Counted from the first letter of the stretch, positions 26,200-36,149 are shown. The stretch is DNA of 64,000 bases from Chelonobacter sp050613185 (GCF_050613185.1 NZ_CP192511.1:496001-560000); one strand, 5' to 3'. The notes: generated by a model not told the origin, from the sequence alone. Program-made: numbers and translations.

Positions 26200-26219
26200 T
26201 GTTTTTTTCCTTAAAAAAT

Positions 26220-26246
26220 AACCGCACTTTAACTCAAAGTGCGGTT
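26220..26246 (-). terminator. Inverted uptake-signal hairpin between lpxA and lpxB
   Basis: AACCGCACTTT (26220-26230) and AAAGTGCGGTT (26236-26246) form an 11-bp stem made of two opposed uptake signals with a 5-base loop. On the minus strand it is followed by ATTTTTTAA. Such pairs are common terminators in Pasteurellaceae. Here it lies inside what is normally an operon, 21 bp before lpxB. Confidence 0.7.
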
Positions 26247-26315
26247 TATATGATCGGTTGTTAAGCCCCCGCGGGGAACGTTAATGCGTAAGCAGACGCC
26301 ATGCCTTACCCTCGG

Positions 26316-27104
26316 CTAACGAATAATCCCTCGGGTCGAACGTTTAAAGAACGACAGGAAGAAGCTCACTGCCGCTTCGGTTTCGGCAATCCGTTCAATT
26401 TCAGGAATGACTTCTTCCAACGTTTTCCCGCTACGATAGATCAGCTTATATACATTACGGATCGCGTGCATTGCCGGTTTATCGAAGCCACGGCGTTTCA
26501 AGCCTTCCAAATTGACACCGAACGGCTGTGCATGGTTGCCTTGTGCCATCACATACGGCGGCACATCTTGACTGACCATCGAACCACCGCCTAACATCAC
26601 GTGTGCGCCGATCACCACAAATTGGTGAATTGCCGACATGCCGCCGACAATCACAAAATCATCCAGTTCAACATGCCCCGCCAGCGTGGCGTTGTTGGCC
26701 AAAATGCAACGGTTCTTAATTTGGCAATCGTGGGCGATGTGGGTATTGATCATCAGTAAATTGTCATCGCCGACACGGGTGACCCCGCCGCCTTGCACGG
26801 TGCCGCGATGAATGGTCACGCTTTCGCGAATACGATTACGATCGCCGATAATGGTTTTGGTCGGTTCTCCGGCATATTTCAAGTCCTGATTCACTTCGCC
26901 AATGCTGGCAAATTGGAATATCTGATTGTCACGCCCGATTTTGGTGTGTCCGCGCACCACCACGTGGGAGTGCAACACGCTACGATCACCGATTTCAACA
27001 TCCGCCCCGATAATACAAAAAGGACCTACAATAACATCGGCACCGATTTTGGCGCCTTCTTCGACAATAGCCGAGCTATGAATTTTCGCACTTGGATTAA
27101 TCAT
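26316..27104 (-). CDS. lpxA: UDP-N-acetylglucosamine acyltransferase
   Basis: LpxA transfers the 3-hydroxyacyl chain from ACP to UDP-GlcNAc, the first step of lipid A synthesis. The 262-residue protein, the exact E. coli length, starts with left-handed beta-helix hexapeptides (AKIHSSAIVEEGAKIGADVIVG). It contains the catalytic His in MINTHIAHDC and the conserved VIGAHVMLGGGSMVSQDVPPYVMAQG. It ends FKRSTRGIIR as usual. It lies 26 bp after fabZ. Confidence 0.97.
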   Translation of the reverse strand: MINPSAKIHSSAIVEEGAKIGADVIVGPFCIIGADVEIGDRSVLHSHVVVRGHTKIGRDNQIFQFASIGEVNQDLKYAGEPTKTIIGDRNRIRESVTIHRGTVQGGGVTRVGDDNLLMINTHIAHDCQIKNRCILANNATLAGHVELDDFVIVGGMSAIHQFVVIGAHVMLGGGSMVSQDVPPYVMAQGNHAQPFGVNLEGLKRRGFDKPAMHAIRNVYKLIYRSGKTLEEVIPEIERIAETEAAVSFFLSFFKRSTRGIIR

Positions 27105-27130
27105 CTTCGATCCTACTTAGGCTGATAAAT

Positions 27131-27610
27131 TTACATCGGACGACGCGCGCACATCAATTCCGCTTCGCACACCACTTTTCCGTCTACTGTTGCGACCCCG
27201 GTAAAACGGGTGACGCCACGGCGTTCTTTGATAAAGTGCACTTCCAAAATCATTTGATCACCCGGCTCGACCGGGCGTTTGAAACGGGCATTGTCAATTG
27301 CGGCGAAATAAAACAGTTCGTCTTTCGGTAATTCAAGGGTTTTGAATGCCAATACGCCGGTCGCCTGTGCCATCGCTTCCAAAATCAATACGCCCGGAAA
27401 AATCGGTTTCTGTGGAAAGTGCCCGGTAAAACAAGGCTCATTGACCGTGACATTCTTCACGGCTTTCAGCCATTTGCCTTCCTCAAAATCAATCACTCTA
27501 TCCACTAATAAAAACGGATAGCGGTGCGGTAATAACTGCATGATTTCATTAATATCGACAATTTTCGCTTCTTTAGCCTGCGAATCGGTTTGATTGTTTT
27601 CAGTTGTCAC
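27131..27610 (-). CDS. fabZ: 3-Hydroxyacyl-ACP dehydratase FabZ
   Basis: FabZ dehydrates 3-hydroxyacyl-ACP in fatty acid elongation and shares its substrate pool with LpxA and LpxD. The 159-residue hot-dog-fold protein has the catalytic His in LLPHRYPFLLVDRV and the Glu in FPGVLILEAMAQATG. The N-terminal 20 residues (TTENNQTDSQAKEAK) extend beyond the E. coli protein. Its place between lpxD and lpxA is standard. Confidence 0.97.
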   Translation of the reverse strand: MTTENNQTDSQAKEAKIVDINEIMQLLPHRYPFLLVDRVIDFEEGKWLKAVKNVTVNEPCFTGHFPQKPIFPGVLILEAMAQATGVLAFKTLELPKDELFYFAAIDNARFKRPVEPGDQMILEVHFIKERRGVTRFTGVATVDGKVVCEAELMCARRPM

Positions 27611-27682
27611 GATTTTAGTTCCCTTAGTATTGTACCCATGCCGTCACAAACGACGGACGGCAAAATTATGTTGTGTTATCGC

Positions 27683-28711
27683 TTATGATTTGCCTTGATT
27701 TCGTTCCAATGCTTTTAAACGCCGGTTCATTTCACTGATATTCATGGTTAATGCCGCCGTTTTACGCCACTCTTTATTGGTTTGCAACGGAATGCCGGAA
27801 GAATAAACCCCCGGTTCGGTAATCGGGCGCATAACCATGCCCATGCCGGTCACCGTCACCCCGTCGCAAATTTCCATATGTCCATTCAGTACGCTGGCAC
27901 CGCCGATTAAACAGTATTTCCCCACGGTCAAACTGCCCGCCATAATCACACCGCCGGCAACCGCCGTTCCGGTGCCGATGTGCACGTTATGCGCGATTTG
28001 ACACAGGTTGTCGATAATCACATTATCTTCGATCACCGTGGCATCTAATGCGCCGCGATCGATACAAGTACAGGCGCCGATTTCAACCCGGTTGCCGATA
28101 ATCACTTGCCCGCGCTGCGGAATTTTAATCCATTTGCCTTTATCATTGGCATAACCGAAGCCGTCGCTGCCGATAACGGCGGAAGACTGAATCAAACAAT
28201 CCTGTCCGATTTCCACTTCATGATAGATTGTTACATTCGCCCACAGCTGGGTACCGGCACCGATTTTACTGTTTTTACCAATAAAGCAGCCTGCACCGAT
28301 CACGACATTATCGCCTAATTCGACCCCATCCTCAATCACGGCATGCGCACCGATTGCCACATTTTTGCCCAACACTGCCGAAGCCGAGACTACCGCACTT
28401 TGGCTAATCCCGCTAGCCGCCCGCGGCGTAGCGTCCATTAGCTGCGCAATCAAGGCATAAGCGGTATAAGGATCTTTGACAATAATCAGATTACTGTCGG
28501 CATGACAAAAAGCAACGTCCTGCGCGCTGACCAATAGACAGCCTGCTTTGGAATCTGCCAATAACTCACGAAATTTCGCATTTGAGATAAAACTCAGCTG
28601 ATTCGGCTCGGCTTTATTCAAGGCGGCGATACTCTCTACCGCACTTTCAGGGTTGCCGCGCAATTCCCCGCCGACATGCGCGGCGAGTTGTTGTAATAGG
28701 TACTGTGCCAT
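27683..28711 (-). CDS. lpxD: UDP-3-O-(3-hydroxyacyl)glucosamine N-acyltransferase
   Basis: LpxD adds the second hydroxyacyl chain in lipid A synthesis. The 342-residue protein has an N-terminal uridine-binding domain (LSFISNAKFRELL), a long hexapeptide beta-helix (VAIGAHAVIEDGVELGDNVVIG), the catalytic His in DNLCQIAHNVHIG, and a C-terminal helix (EMNRRLKALERNQ). It lies 11 bp after skp. Confidence 0.97.
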   Translation of the reverse strand: MAQYLLQQLAAHVGGELRGNPESAVESIAALNKAEPNQLSFISNAKFRELLADSKAGCLLVSAQDVAFCHADSNLIIVKDPYTAYALIAQLMDATPRAASGISQSAVVSASAVLGKNVAIGAHAVIEDGVELGDNVVIGAGCFIGKNSKIGAGTQLWANVTIYHEVEIGQDCLIQSSAVIGSDGFGYANDKGKWIKIPQRGQVIIGNRVEIGACTCIDRGALDATVIEDNVIIDNLCQIAHNVHIGTGTAVAGGVIMAGSLTVGKYCLIGGASVLNGHMEICDGVTVTGMGMVMRPITEPGVYSSGIPLQTNKEWRKTAALTMNISEMNRRLKALERNQGKS

Positions 28712-28722
28712 AAATCTCCGGA

Positions 28723-29250
28723 TTATTTTTTGGCTTCAGCGGCAGCCGCCGGTTTAATTGCTCTTAACACTTCTTCGGTAATATCTTTACCGGCCGCGGC
28801 ATAAACGACGGCATTGGCATCGATCACATAGCTGTAATTGGCTTTGGCGGCGATTTCATTGGTCGCGGTTTGAATGCCCGCCAATAATTTGGCACGCTCT
28901 TGATATTGCAATTCATCATTTTTGATTTGCAATTCTTCCGCTTGTTTTTGATAAGCGTCACGCATTTTATTGATTTCATCTTCGCGTTTTTGAATGTCGG
29001 CAGCACGCAATTTCGGTGCTTCTTTTTGCAACGCTTCGATTTTCGCCACAATCGCTTTTTCACTGGCTTGTAATTTTTCTGCCGGCTCTTTCAGCTCCGC
29101 ATCGATTTTCGCCGCCGCCGCATCACGATCCGGGTGATTTTGGAACAAATACGCTGAATTGATAAAGGCGATATTTTCCGCTGCCGTTGCCAAAGAAGAA
29201 GTGAACGCCAATGCCAAAGAAAGACCTGCGATTTTTAATGCTTTTTTCAT
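28723..29250 (-). CDS. skp: Periplasmic chaperone Skp (OmpH)
   Basis: Skp is the trimeric jellyfish-shaped chaperone that carries unfolded outer-membrane proteins to BamA. The 175-residue precursor has a signal peptide (MKKALKIAGLSLALAFTSSLATA) cleaved near residue 23, a beta part (IAFINSAYLF) and a long helical hairpin of heptads rich in Lys, Glu and Ala (about 45-135). The Ala-rich C-terminus (KPAAAAEAKK) is longer than in E. coli. It lies between bamA and lpxD. Confidence 0.96.
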   Translation of the reverse strand: MKKALKIAGLSLALAFTSSLATAAENIAFINSAYLFQNHPDRDAAAAKIDAELKEPAEKLQASEKAIVAKIEALQKEAPKLRAADIQKREDEINKMRDAYQKQAEELQIKNDELQYQERAKLLAGIQTATNEIAAKANYSYVIDANAVVYAAAGKDITEEVLRAIKPAAAAEAKK

Positions 29251-29333
29251 GAGAGATATCCTTAATTGATTAATGTTGGCGGAATACCGGAATACTCCGC
29301 CGATTTATCTAAATTTGCCAGTTAATTTACTGC

Positions 29334-31745
29334 TTAGAAACTACCGCCAATACTGAACTGGAATTGTTCGATTTCATCGCCGTCATATTTTTTGAGCGGT
29401 TTGGCATACGAGAATACCAATGGTCCGATTGGCGAGTTCCATTGGAACGCCAACCCGGCAGAAGCCCGTACCCGGCTCGGATCACTATAATCGACAATAC
29501 GTTGCGGCACATTGCCTTGGGTAAATAATTTGGCTTTATCTTTGTTCCACTCGGTATTCCATACACTGGCTGCGTCAACAAACAACGATGTTCTGACCGA
29601 GTTCTGGTTTTTATCACTGACGAACGGCGTTGGCATAATCAATTCGACACTGGCGGTCGCCATTGCATTACCACCGACGACATCATAGTTGATATTGTCA
29701 TAACTGCTGGCCGGCGCATTAACCGCCGCGCCAGGCCGGGTATTATAAATCGCACGCGGTCCGACCGCACCGTAAGCAAAACCACGCAGGCTGCCGATAC
29801 CACCGGCGCTGTAATTTTGGTAGAACGGTAATTTCTTACCGCCAAAACCGTTGGCATAAGACAGGCTTGCCCGGCCGGATAAAACCCAAGTTTGATCATA
29901 GTTTAACGGTTGGTAAGTTGAGAAATCGGCACTCAATTTATAATATTTGTTATCCGATCCCGGAATGGTCACTTTCCCGCCGATACTGGCGCGGCTACCG
30001 CTGGTCGGTAAGAAACCGCGGTTCAGGCTGCTATAATTCCAACCGAAGCTAAATTCAAAATCATCGCTCTTGATTTTCCAATCATCAACGCCCATCGAAC
30101 GCAAATAACGCGCACGGTTATATTCCGGATACATGTTTTTCAGTTTATTGTGCACATAGCCAACGCCTAAATAGTAGGAATTGTTTTCATTGACCGGGAA
30201 GCCCAGCGTACCGTTGATTCCATAACTGGTACGCGCATAAGACGCGGTGGTATCACTGTTTTTATAGTCATAGGTATCATAGAAAACATTGCCGCCCAGA
30301 CTCACGCCGTCACGGGTGAAGTACGGTTCGTTATAGCCTAAATTGATACTGGTCGCATATTTGTTTTTCACCCCGGACAAGCTGACTGATGACCCCATGC
30401 CCAAGAAGTTGTCTTGCTTCACACTGGCTTGATAACTGAGACCGCTCTCGGAACCAAAACCGATCCCGAAGTTAATGCTGCCGGTATTGCGTTCTTTGAC
30501 TTTATATAACACATCCAGTTGGTCATCGACCCCCGGTACCGCCAAGGTTTCGGTTTCCACGGTTTCATAAAAACCGGTTCTTTCCAAACGGTATTTGCCT
30601 TGCTCGATTAGCGCGGTGGACAACCAAGTCCCTTCCTGCTGGCGCATTTCTTGGCGTAAAGTAGAATCGGCGCTGACATCGTTGCCTTCAAAACGCACCG
30701 AGCGGACATAATAACGGCGACCGGCATCCACCACCACGATCAAATCAACGGTATGTTCCGCATCATTAAATTCCGGCTGAATATTAATTTGCGGGTTGGC
30801 ATAGCCACGCGCACCTAACGTGTTTTTAATGCCGTCTTCAATGGTTCTGACCGTATTGCCGCGGAATTGCTCGCCGCGCTTAATATTCACTAGCAACCGG
30901 TTTAAATCCGCACTCATACCGGCGGTATCACCGATAATCCGCACATCATTAATGGTATATTTTTCGCCTTCGTCCAGCGTCAAATTAAGCGTGATGTCTT
31001 TTTTATCATCGCTGTATTGCACGTCGCTATCCACGATTCTGAATTTGGCATAGCCTTGGTTCAGGTAGAAATCACGCAAAGCGGTTAAGTCTTTTTGGTA
31101 TTTCGGTTCGGAAAAACGGCTGCTGGAAAAAATGTTCCACCAAGAGACATCCGGCTGAATTTCAATTTGATCCAATAATTTACTGTCACTGAAGTCATTA
31201 TTACCGTTAAAATTAATCGCTTTGACCAACGCCGCATCATTTTCTTTGATTTCTAATTTCAGTGCGGCACGCCCTTGTCCCAAATCATCGACCACCGTAT
31301 TGACTTCCGCATTCGGATAACCGACGGAATGATAATAATTCAGCAGCTCCTGACGGAAAGAGGCAAGTTTGTCACGCTCCAAAATTTCGCCTTTGGCAAT
31401 GCCATTCTCACGCAAATTGCTTTCCAACGCATCTTTCGGGATCTGTTTGTTGCCTTCAATGTCCAACGAGCTGATATAAGGACGGGCTTGGATCCGCAAT
31501 ACCAAAGCATTGCCCTCACGCAGCGCCTCCACATTTTCATAACCACCACGTAAAAACAGACTGCGGACAATCTGGGAAAGATCCTGATCCGTTGCACGTT
31601 GTCCGACTTTAACCGGCAGCCCTGCGATAATATTATTGGCGGTTACCGGATCGGTGCCTTCAACACGGATATCCTGTACGGTAAAAGGCGCTGCCAATAC
31701 GCCGCCGCTACTTAGAAGCAAACCGGTCATTAGAAGTTTTTTCAT
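29334..31745 (-). CDS. bamA: Outer membrane protein assembly factor BamA
   Basis: BamA is the central Omp85 protein of the BAM complex, which inserts beta-barrel proteins into the outer membrane. The 803-residue precursor has a signal peptide ending at VLAA, five POTRA domains (about 24-420, first FTVQDIRVEGTDPVTANN) and a 16-strand barrel. The conserved loop-6 RGF motif is in GGIGSLRGFAYG. The C-terminus ends in a beta-signal with Phe (QFQFSIGGSF). I use ATG 31745 with AGGAAA ahead; a TTG at 31763 gives six more residues. Confidence 0.97.
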   Translation of the reverse strand: MKKLLMTGLLLSSGGVLAAPFTVQDIRVEGTDPVTANNIIAGLPVKVGQRATDQDLSQIVRSLFLRGGYENVEALREGNALVLRIQARPYISSLDIEGNKQIPKDALESNLRENGIAKGEILERDKLASFRQELLNYYHSVGYPNAEVNTVVDDLGQGRAALKLEIKENDAALVKAINFNGNNDFSDSKLLDQIEIQPDVSWWNIFSSSRFSEPKYQKDLTALRDFYLNQGYAKFRIVDSDVQYSDDKKDITLNLTLDEGEKYTINDVRIIGDTAGMSADLNRLLVNIKRGEQFRGNTVRTIEDGIKNTLGARGYANPQINIQPEFNDAEHTVDLIVVVDAGRRYYVRSVRFEGNDVSADSTLRQEMRQQEGTWLSTALIEQGKYRLERTGFYETVETETLAVPGVDDQLDVLYKVKERNTGSINFGIGFGSESGLSYQASVKQDNFLGMGSSVSLSGVKNKYATSINLGYNEPYFTRDGVSLGGNVFYDTYDYKNSDTTASYARTSYGINGTLGFPVNENNSYYLGVGYVHNKLKNMYPEYNRARYLRSMGVDDWKIKSDDFEFSFGWNYSSLNRGFLPTSGSRASIGGKVTIPGSDNKYYKLSADFSTYQPLNYDQTWVLSGRASLSYANGFGGKKLPFYQNYSAGGIGSLRGFAYGAVGPRAIYNTRPGAAVNAPASSYDNINYDVVGGNAMATASVELIMPTPFVSDKNQNSVRTSLFVDAASVWNTEWNKDKAKLFTQGNVPQRIVDYSDPSRVRASAGLAFQWNSPIGPLVFSYAKPLKKYDGDEIEQFQFSIGGSF

Positions 31746-31777
31746 GGTGGTTTTCCTGTTCAATAAGCTCTGTAAAA

Positions 31778-33130
31778 TTAAATAAAACGTATAATATCAT
31801 TAAAGACCGCAAAAAGCGTCAACGCCAACAGTAGTGCGGCGCCGATTCGGAAAAACGAATCTATGACCCGATCACTCAGCGGACGGCCGCGCACCGCTTC
31901 AGCCGCCAAAAACAGCAGACGCCCGCCGTCCAACACCGGCAACGGAAACAAATTCATAATCCCGAGGTTTACGCTAATCAATGCCATAAAACCGAGGTAA
32001 TAAACCAAACCGCTGTCCAGCGAAATCCCCGCGCCTTGCGCAATCGAAATCGGACCGCCGATATTGCTCAACGAAATATCGCCGCTGAGTAATTTGCCTA
32101 AAAGCTTAATCAGCACCGTGCTTAATTCTAACGTTTTTTCAAATCCTTGTTGCAAGGCGGTTAGAATATCATATTTTAATTCGGTGCGGTACTCTTGCGG
32201 CAACGGCTCAAAAGTCGGCGAGAAACCGATCACGGCACGACCTTCTTTATTTGCCCTCGGAGTAATAGACAACAAAATCGGCGCTTGGTTTGGTGCCCGT
32301 TCAATTAAAAATTCAAGTGGGCGTGCTAAACTGCTTTGGATTAAAGCAACCAATTCGCGCCAAGCGATTTCCTGTCCGTTAACCTGTAAAATCTGATCGC
32401 CGACTTGCAAACCCGCCAACTGCGCCGGTGAGTTTTCACTGACTTTCGAGACGATCAGCTTCACTTCGCCGCTTTTCGGCACGATGCCAAGTGCGGTAAA
32501 GGCGGTTTGCTGCTGCGGTTCGTATTGCCATGCGGTTAAATCCAGGCGTTTCTGTTGTGCCGCCTGCTGCGGTTGCCCAAATTCGGCAACACGTAATTCG
32601 ACCGCACTTGTGCCGACTTTGGTGGTCAGCAACATATTGACATTCGTCCAGTCCTGCACCGCTTTGCCGTCCACTGCCAAGATTTGCATATTTGGCGCTA
32701 AACCGGCTTTAGCTGCTATCGAATCCGGCTCGACATAACCGATCACCGGCTTGACTGTCGGCACGCCAACCAAATAGATCACCCAATAGACGGCAATGGC
32801 AAACAAGAAATTCGCCAGTGGCCCGGCAGCGATCACAAACGCCCGCTGCGCCACTGATTTGCTGCCGTAATCTTGCGCGCTCAATTGCGGCGGCACATCG
32901 TCGGCCTTGCTGTCGAGCATTTTGACATAACCGCCGAGCGGAATCAGCGAAAAAGCAAATTCCGTACCGTGCTTATCGGTTTTACTCCACAGCACTTTGC
33001 CGAAACCGATAGAAAAACGCAACACCTTGATTCCGCACTTACGCGCCGCCCAAAAATGCCCGTACTCATGCACAAACACCAAGACGCTGATCGCAATCAA
33101 AAACGCAAACAGATACCACAATGATGTCAT
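31778..33130 (-). CDS. rseP: Site-2 membrane zinc protease RseP
   Basis: RseP cuts anti-sigma-E factor RseA within the membrane after DegS and clears remnant signal peptides. The 450-residue protein has the zinc motif HEYGH in the first membrane segment, SIGFGKVLW and GGYVKMLD, two PDZ domains (about 115-300; VSENSPAQLAGLQVGDQIL), and the third zinc ligand in NLGIMNLFPLPVLDGGRL. The start is ATG 33130; the preceding TTG codon is the alternative. It sits between cdsA and bamA as in E. coli. Confidence 0.96.
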   Translation of the reverse strand: MTSLWYLFAFLIAISVLVFVHEYGHFWAARKCGIKVLRFSIGFGKVLWSKTDKHGTEFAFSLIPLGGYVKMLDSKADDVPPQLSAQDYGSKSVAQRAFVIAAGPLANFLFAIAVYWVIYLVGVPTVKPVIGYVEPDSIAAKAGLAPNMQILAVDGKAVQDWTNVNMLLTTKVGTSAVELRVAEFGQPQQAAQQKRLDLTAWQYEPQQQTAFTALGIVPKSGEVKLIVSKVSENSPAQLAGLQVGDQILQVNGQEIAWRELVALIQSSLARPLEFLIERAPNQAPILLSITPRANKEGRAVIGFSPTFEPLPQEYRTELKYDILTALQQGFEKTLELSTVLIKLLGKLLSGDISLSNIGGPISIAQGAGISLDSGLVYYLGFMALISVNLGIMNLFPLPVLDGGRLLFLAAEAVRGRPLSDRVIDSFFRIGAALLLALTLFAVFNDIIRFI

Positions 33131-33142
33131 CAAGACTTTTCC

Positions 33143-34012
33143 TTATAGACAAAAATAAAACAGCGCACAGAAAAACGGCAGTGCCGCGGTCAGGCTGTCA
33201 ATCCGATCGAGCACACCGCCATGCCCCGGAATCAGCTGGCTGCTGTCTTTGATTCCGGCTTGGCGTTTAAACATGCTTTCGGTTAAATCGCCCAAAATCG
33301 AGACCGCCACCGTGCCGAATGAGATCGCCAATAACAGCGGCAACGAAAGTTCACGTAGCACAAAATCCGCCGGTGACAATTGCACAAACAGCACCCCGAC
33401 CACAAGTGCGGTCAACACGCCGCCAATCGCTCCCTGCCAGGTTTTGCCCGGCGAGACTTTCGGCGCAAGTTTATGTTTGCCAAAGGCTTTGCCGCAAAAA
33501 TAGGCACCGGTATCGGTGCTCCACACCAACACTAAAACATACAGCAACAGCAATAAGCCTTCATACGGATTTTGGTTATAATGGTACAAACGCAAAGCCA
33601 ACAGCGCCAGTAAGAACGGCATTAGCGTGAAAAAGCCGAAAATCAGCTGTAACAAACGCGGTTTCTGCCAATATTGGCTGGCGTTGGGATAGCTGACAAC
33701 GAGGAGAAATGCCACCGCCCACCAGACTAACGCAGCGAGCAACAACCATGCGGTATTGGCGGTTAAAATAATCCCGGCATTAATTTGGTAGCGGGCGGAA
33801 AAAATCACCACAAACAAACCGCAAGCAGCAAGTGCGGTAATCAGCCAACGCCAGATGTCATTATTATGTTTGGCAAATTGACACCATTCCCACACACCCA
33901 ACACCACAATCGCCGCGACGGTTAAGGCAAAGGCATAAGGGGAAAACCATAACAAGGCGACCATCACCAATGCCAATAAAATGACTGCCGATAAAATACG
34001 CTGTTTCAACAC
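33143..34012 (-). CDS. cdsA: Phosphatidate cytidylyltransferase
   Basis: CdsA makes CDP-diacylglycerol from phosphatidate and CTP, the branch point to all phospholipids and the substrate of PssA, encoded at 60.7 kb. The 289-residue protein has about eight membrane segments. The family signature is in the C-terminal third: KVSPGKTWQGAIGG, SILGDLTESMFKRQAGIKDS and LIPGHGGVLDRIDSL. It lies 12 bp upstream of rseP and 36 bp after uppS. Confidence 0.96.
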   Translation of the reverse strand: MLKQRILSAVILLALVMVALLWFSPYAFALTVAAIVVLGVWEWCQFAKHNNDIWRWLITALAACGLFVVIFSARYQINAGIILTANTAWLLLAALVWWAVAFLLVVSYPNASQYWQKPRLLQLIFGFFTLMPFLLALLALRLYHYNQNPYEGLLLLLYVLVLVWSTDTGAYFCGKAFGKHKLAPKVSPGKTWQGAIGGVLTALVVGVLFVQLSPADFVLRELSLPLLLAISFGTVAVSILGDLTESMFKRQAGIKDSSQLIPGHGGVLDRIDSLTAALPFFCALFYFCL

Positions 34013-34048
34013 GCAAATATCCTCTTTTTCTGTTCTATTGTTTCTTAA

Positions 34049-34777
34049 TCAACTGCCGCCAAAGCGCCGCTCACGCTGTTGAAAGGCGTTCAAGGCTTTG
34101 GCAAATTCCGCTTCGTCAAAATCCGGCCACAACACCGGGGTAAAATACAGTTCGGCATACGCCGCCTGCCAGAGTAAGAAATTACTGATTCGCTGTTCGC
34201 CACTGGTGCGGATCAACAAATCGACCGGCGACTGCTGCGCCGTCACCAACTGTTGCTCAAATACACTCGGCGTAATCTGTTCCGGTTGCAATTGACCGCA
34301 CTTGACCTGTTGCGCCAACGCTTGTGCCGCTTGCACAATATCCCACTGCCCGCCGTAATTGGCGGCGATATTCAAAATCATACCGCTGTTATCGGCTGTC
34401 AATGCTTGCGCTTCGGCAATTTTTTTCCGTAACGACGCACCGAATTGGCTGACATCGCCCAAAATCTGCAACTTGATGTTATTTTTATGCAGCTTGCCGA
34501 CTTCCCGTTTCAACGCCAACATAAACAGCTCCATCAAACCATTGACTTCGCTTTGCGGTCTGTTCCAATTTTCGCTGCTGAACGCATATAACGTCAGTGA
34601 TTGAATGCCTTGCCGCGCGGCAAAAGAGACGCTTTTGCGCACCGCCTTAACCCCGTTTCTATGCCCGACCAGGCGCAATTTGCCCTTTTCTTTCGCCCAA
34701 CGTCCGTTGCCGTCCATAATAATGGCAACGTGTTTTGGCAAATTAGCCGACTGTACTGAGTTTGGCGTTTCGTTCAT
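34049..34777 (-). CDS. uppS: Undecaprenyl diphosphate synthase
   Basis: UppS (IspU) elongates farnesyl diphosphate with eight IPP units to the C55 carrier lipid used for peptidoglycan and O-antigen. The 242-residue cis-prenyltransferase has the catalytic Asp in HVAIIMDGNGRWA, TLYAFSSENWNRP, LNIAANYGGQWDI, and the C-terminal RTSGEQRISNFLLWQ with AYAELYFTPVLWPDF. ATG 34777 is taken as start; a TTG five codons earlier is possible. It follows ispC by about 85 bp. Confidence 0.96.
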   Translation of the reverse strand: MNETPNSVQSANLPKHVAIIMDGNGRWAKEKGKLRLVGHRNGVKAVRKSVSFAARQGIQSLTLYAFSSENWNRPQSEVNGLMELFMLALKREVGKLHKNNIKLQILGDVSQFGASLRKKIAEAQALTADNSGMILNIAANYGGQWDIVQAAQALAQQVKCGQLQPEQITPSVFEQQLVTAQQSPVDLLIRTSGEQRISNFLLWQAAYAELYFTPVLWPDFDEAEFAKALNAFQQRERRFGGS

Positions 34778-34862
34778 GTTGTTATCTGTCAATGATCCGC
34801 TAAAAATAGCTCGTTAAAAATAATCGACTCACTATATCACAAGCCGGAAATAACTAAAAAAG

Positions 34863-36059
34863 TTAAATCAATTCCCGAACCAACTGTTGTGCCGAGCGAC
34901 GCGCCTGACGATCGATGTCAAACACATCCTCTATCTGTTTGATTGCGGAAGCCGGAAATTGTTCCACCGTTTGCCGATTAACACGCTCGATCTCGCTAAA
35001 ACGGATTTTCCCTTGCAAAAATGCCGCAACCGCAATTTCGTTGGCGGCATTCATCGCAGTGGTGGCATATTGTCCGGCGGCAAAGCCGTCGATTGCCAGT
35101 TTTAAGTTGGGATAACGCTGATAATCCGGCTCGATAAAGGTTAATTCTTTGATTTTAAAGAAATCTAACGGCGCAACGCCGGCAAAAGTGCGGTCAGGAT
35201 ACGCCATGCTGTGTGCAATCGGGGTGCGCATATCGGGGTTGCCCATTTGAGCCAGCACACTGCCGTCGCGGTAACGCACCATCGAATGAATAATCGACTG
35301 CGGATGGATAATAATTTCCATCTGCTCGGCGGAAGCGTTAAACAACCAACGGGCTTCGATATATTCCAAGCCTTTGTTCATCATGGTGGCGGAGTCGACC
35401 GAAATTTTATGCCCCATCGACCAATTCGGGTGCGCCACCGCTTGCGCCGGCGTGATCGCGGCAAAATCGGCAAGTGCGGTATGGCGAAACGGCCCGCCCG
35501 AACCGGTCAGAATAATGCGATCAATACCGCTTGCGTGCAATCGGCAATGCCCGATCCGTTGCTGTTCAATCTGTGGCAAGGCTTGGAAAATGGCGTTATG
35601 TTCGCTATCGACCGGCAATAAGGTTGCGCCTGATTTCGCCACTTCATCAATAAACAGTTGTCCGCAGGTGACCAACGATTCTTTATTCGCCAGCAACACG
35701 CGCTTGCCGGCTTGAATTGCCGCCAAAGTCGAACGCAATCCTGCCGCACCGACAATCGCCGCCATCACGCTGTCCACCTCAGGGTGTGCCGCAATTTCAC
35801 AAATCGCCTGCTCGCCGCTCAACACTTCTGTTTTGACCGCACTTTCGCTTAACCACTGTTTAAGCTGCTTCGCCGCGGCGTTATCCGCCATCACGGCAAA
35901 GTGCGGTTGAAATTCATGGCATTGCCGTGCCATCAGCTCGGCATTGCGCCCGCCAACCAACGCAAACGCGCGGTATTTTTCAGGATTGTGTTCAATCACC
36001 GACAACGTGCTTTTACCGATCGAACCGGTCGAACCAAGAATCACAATATTTTGTTGCAT
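34863..36059 (-). CDS. ispC: 1-Deoxy-D-xylulose 5-phosphate reductoisomerase
   Basis: IspC (Dxr) makes MEP from DXP with NADPH, the first committed step of the pathway that IspH (start of the window) completes. The 398-residue protein has the nucleotide-binding ILGSTGSIGKSTL, ANKESLVTCG, VDSEHNAIFQ, the substrate loop GSGGPFRHT and HPNWSMGHKISVDSATMMNKGLE. It starts the ispC-uppS-cdsA run. Upstream is a 384-bp repeat-filled gap separating it from frr. Confidence 0.97.
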   Translation of the reverse strand: MQQNIVILGSTGSIGKSTLSVIEHNPEKYRAFALVGGRNAELMARQCHEFQPHFAVMADNAAAKQLKQWLSESAVKTEVLSGEQAICEIAAHPEVDSVMAAIVGAAGLRSTLAAIQAGKRVLLANKESLVTCGQLFIDEVAKSGATLLPVDSEHNAIFQALPQIEQQRIGHCRLHASGIDRIILTGSGGPFRHTALADFAAITPAQAVAHPNWSMGHKISVDSATMMNKGLEYIEARWLFNASAEQMEIIIHPQSIIHSMVRYRDGSVLAQMGNPDMRTPIAHSMAYPDRTFAGVAPLDFFKIKELTFIEPDYQRYPNLKLAIDGFAAGQYATTAMNAANEIAVAAFLQGKIRFSEIERVNRQTVEQFPASAIKQIEDVFDIDRQARRSAQQLVRELI

Positions 36060-36149
36060 AGATCACCGTATTGAATTAAATAGTCGCAGTCTAATCATAT
36101 CGATTAGTTGCTGAAAACGTTGCATTTATTTTCCCCTTCTGAGCTGCCC

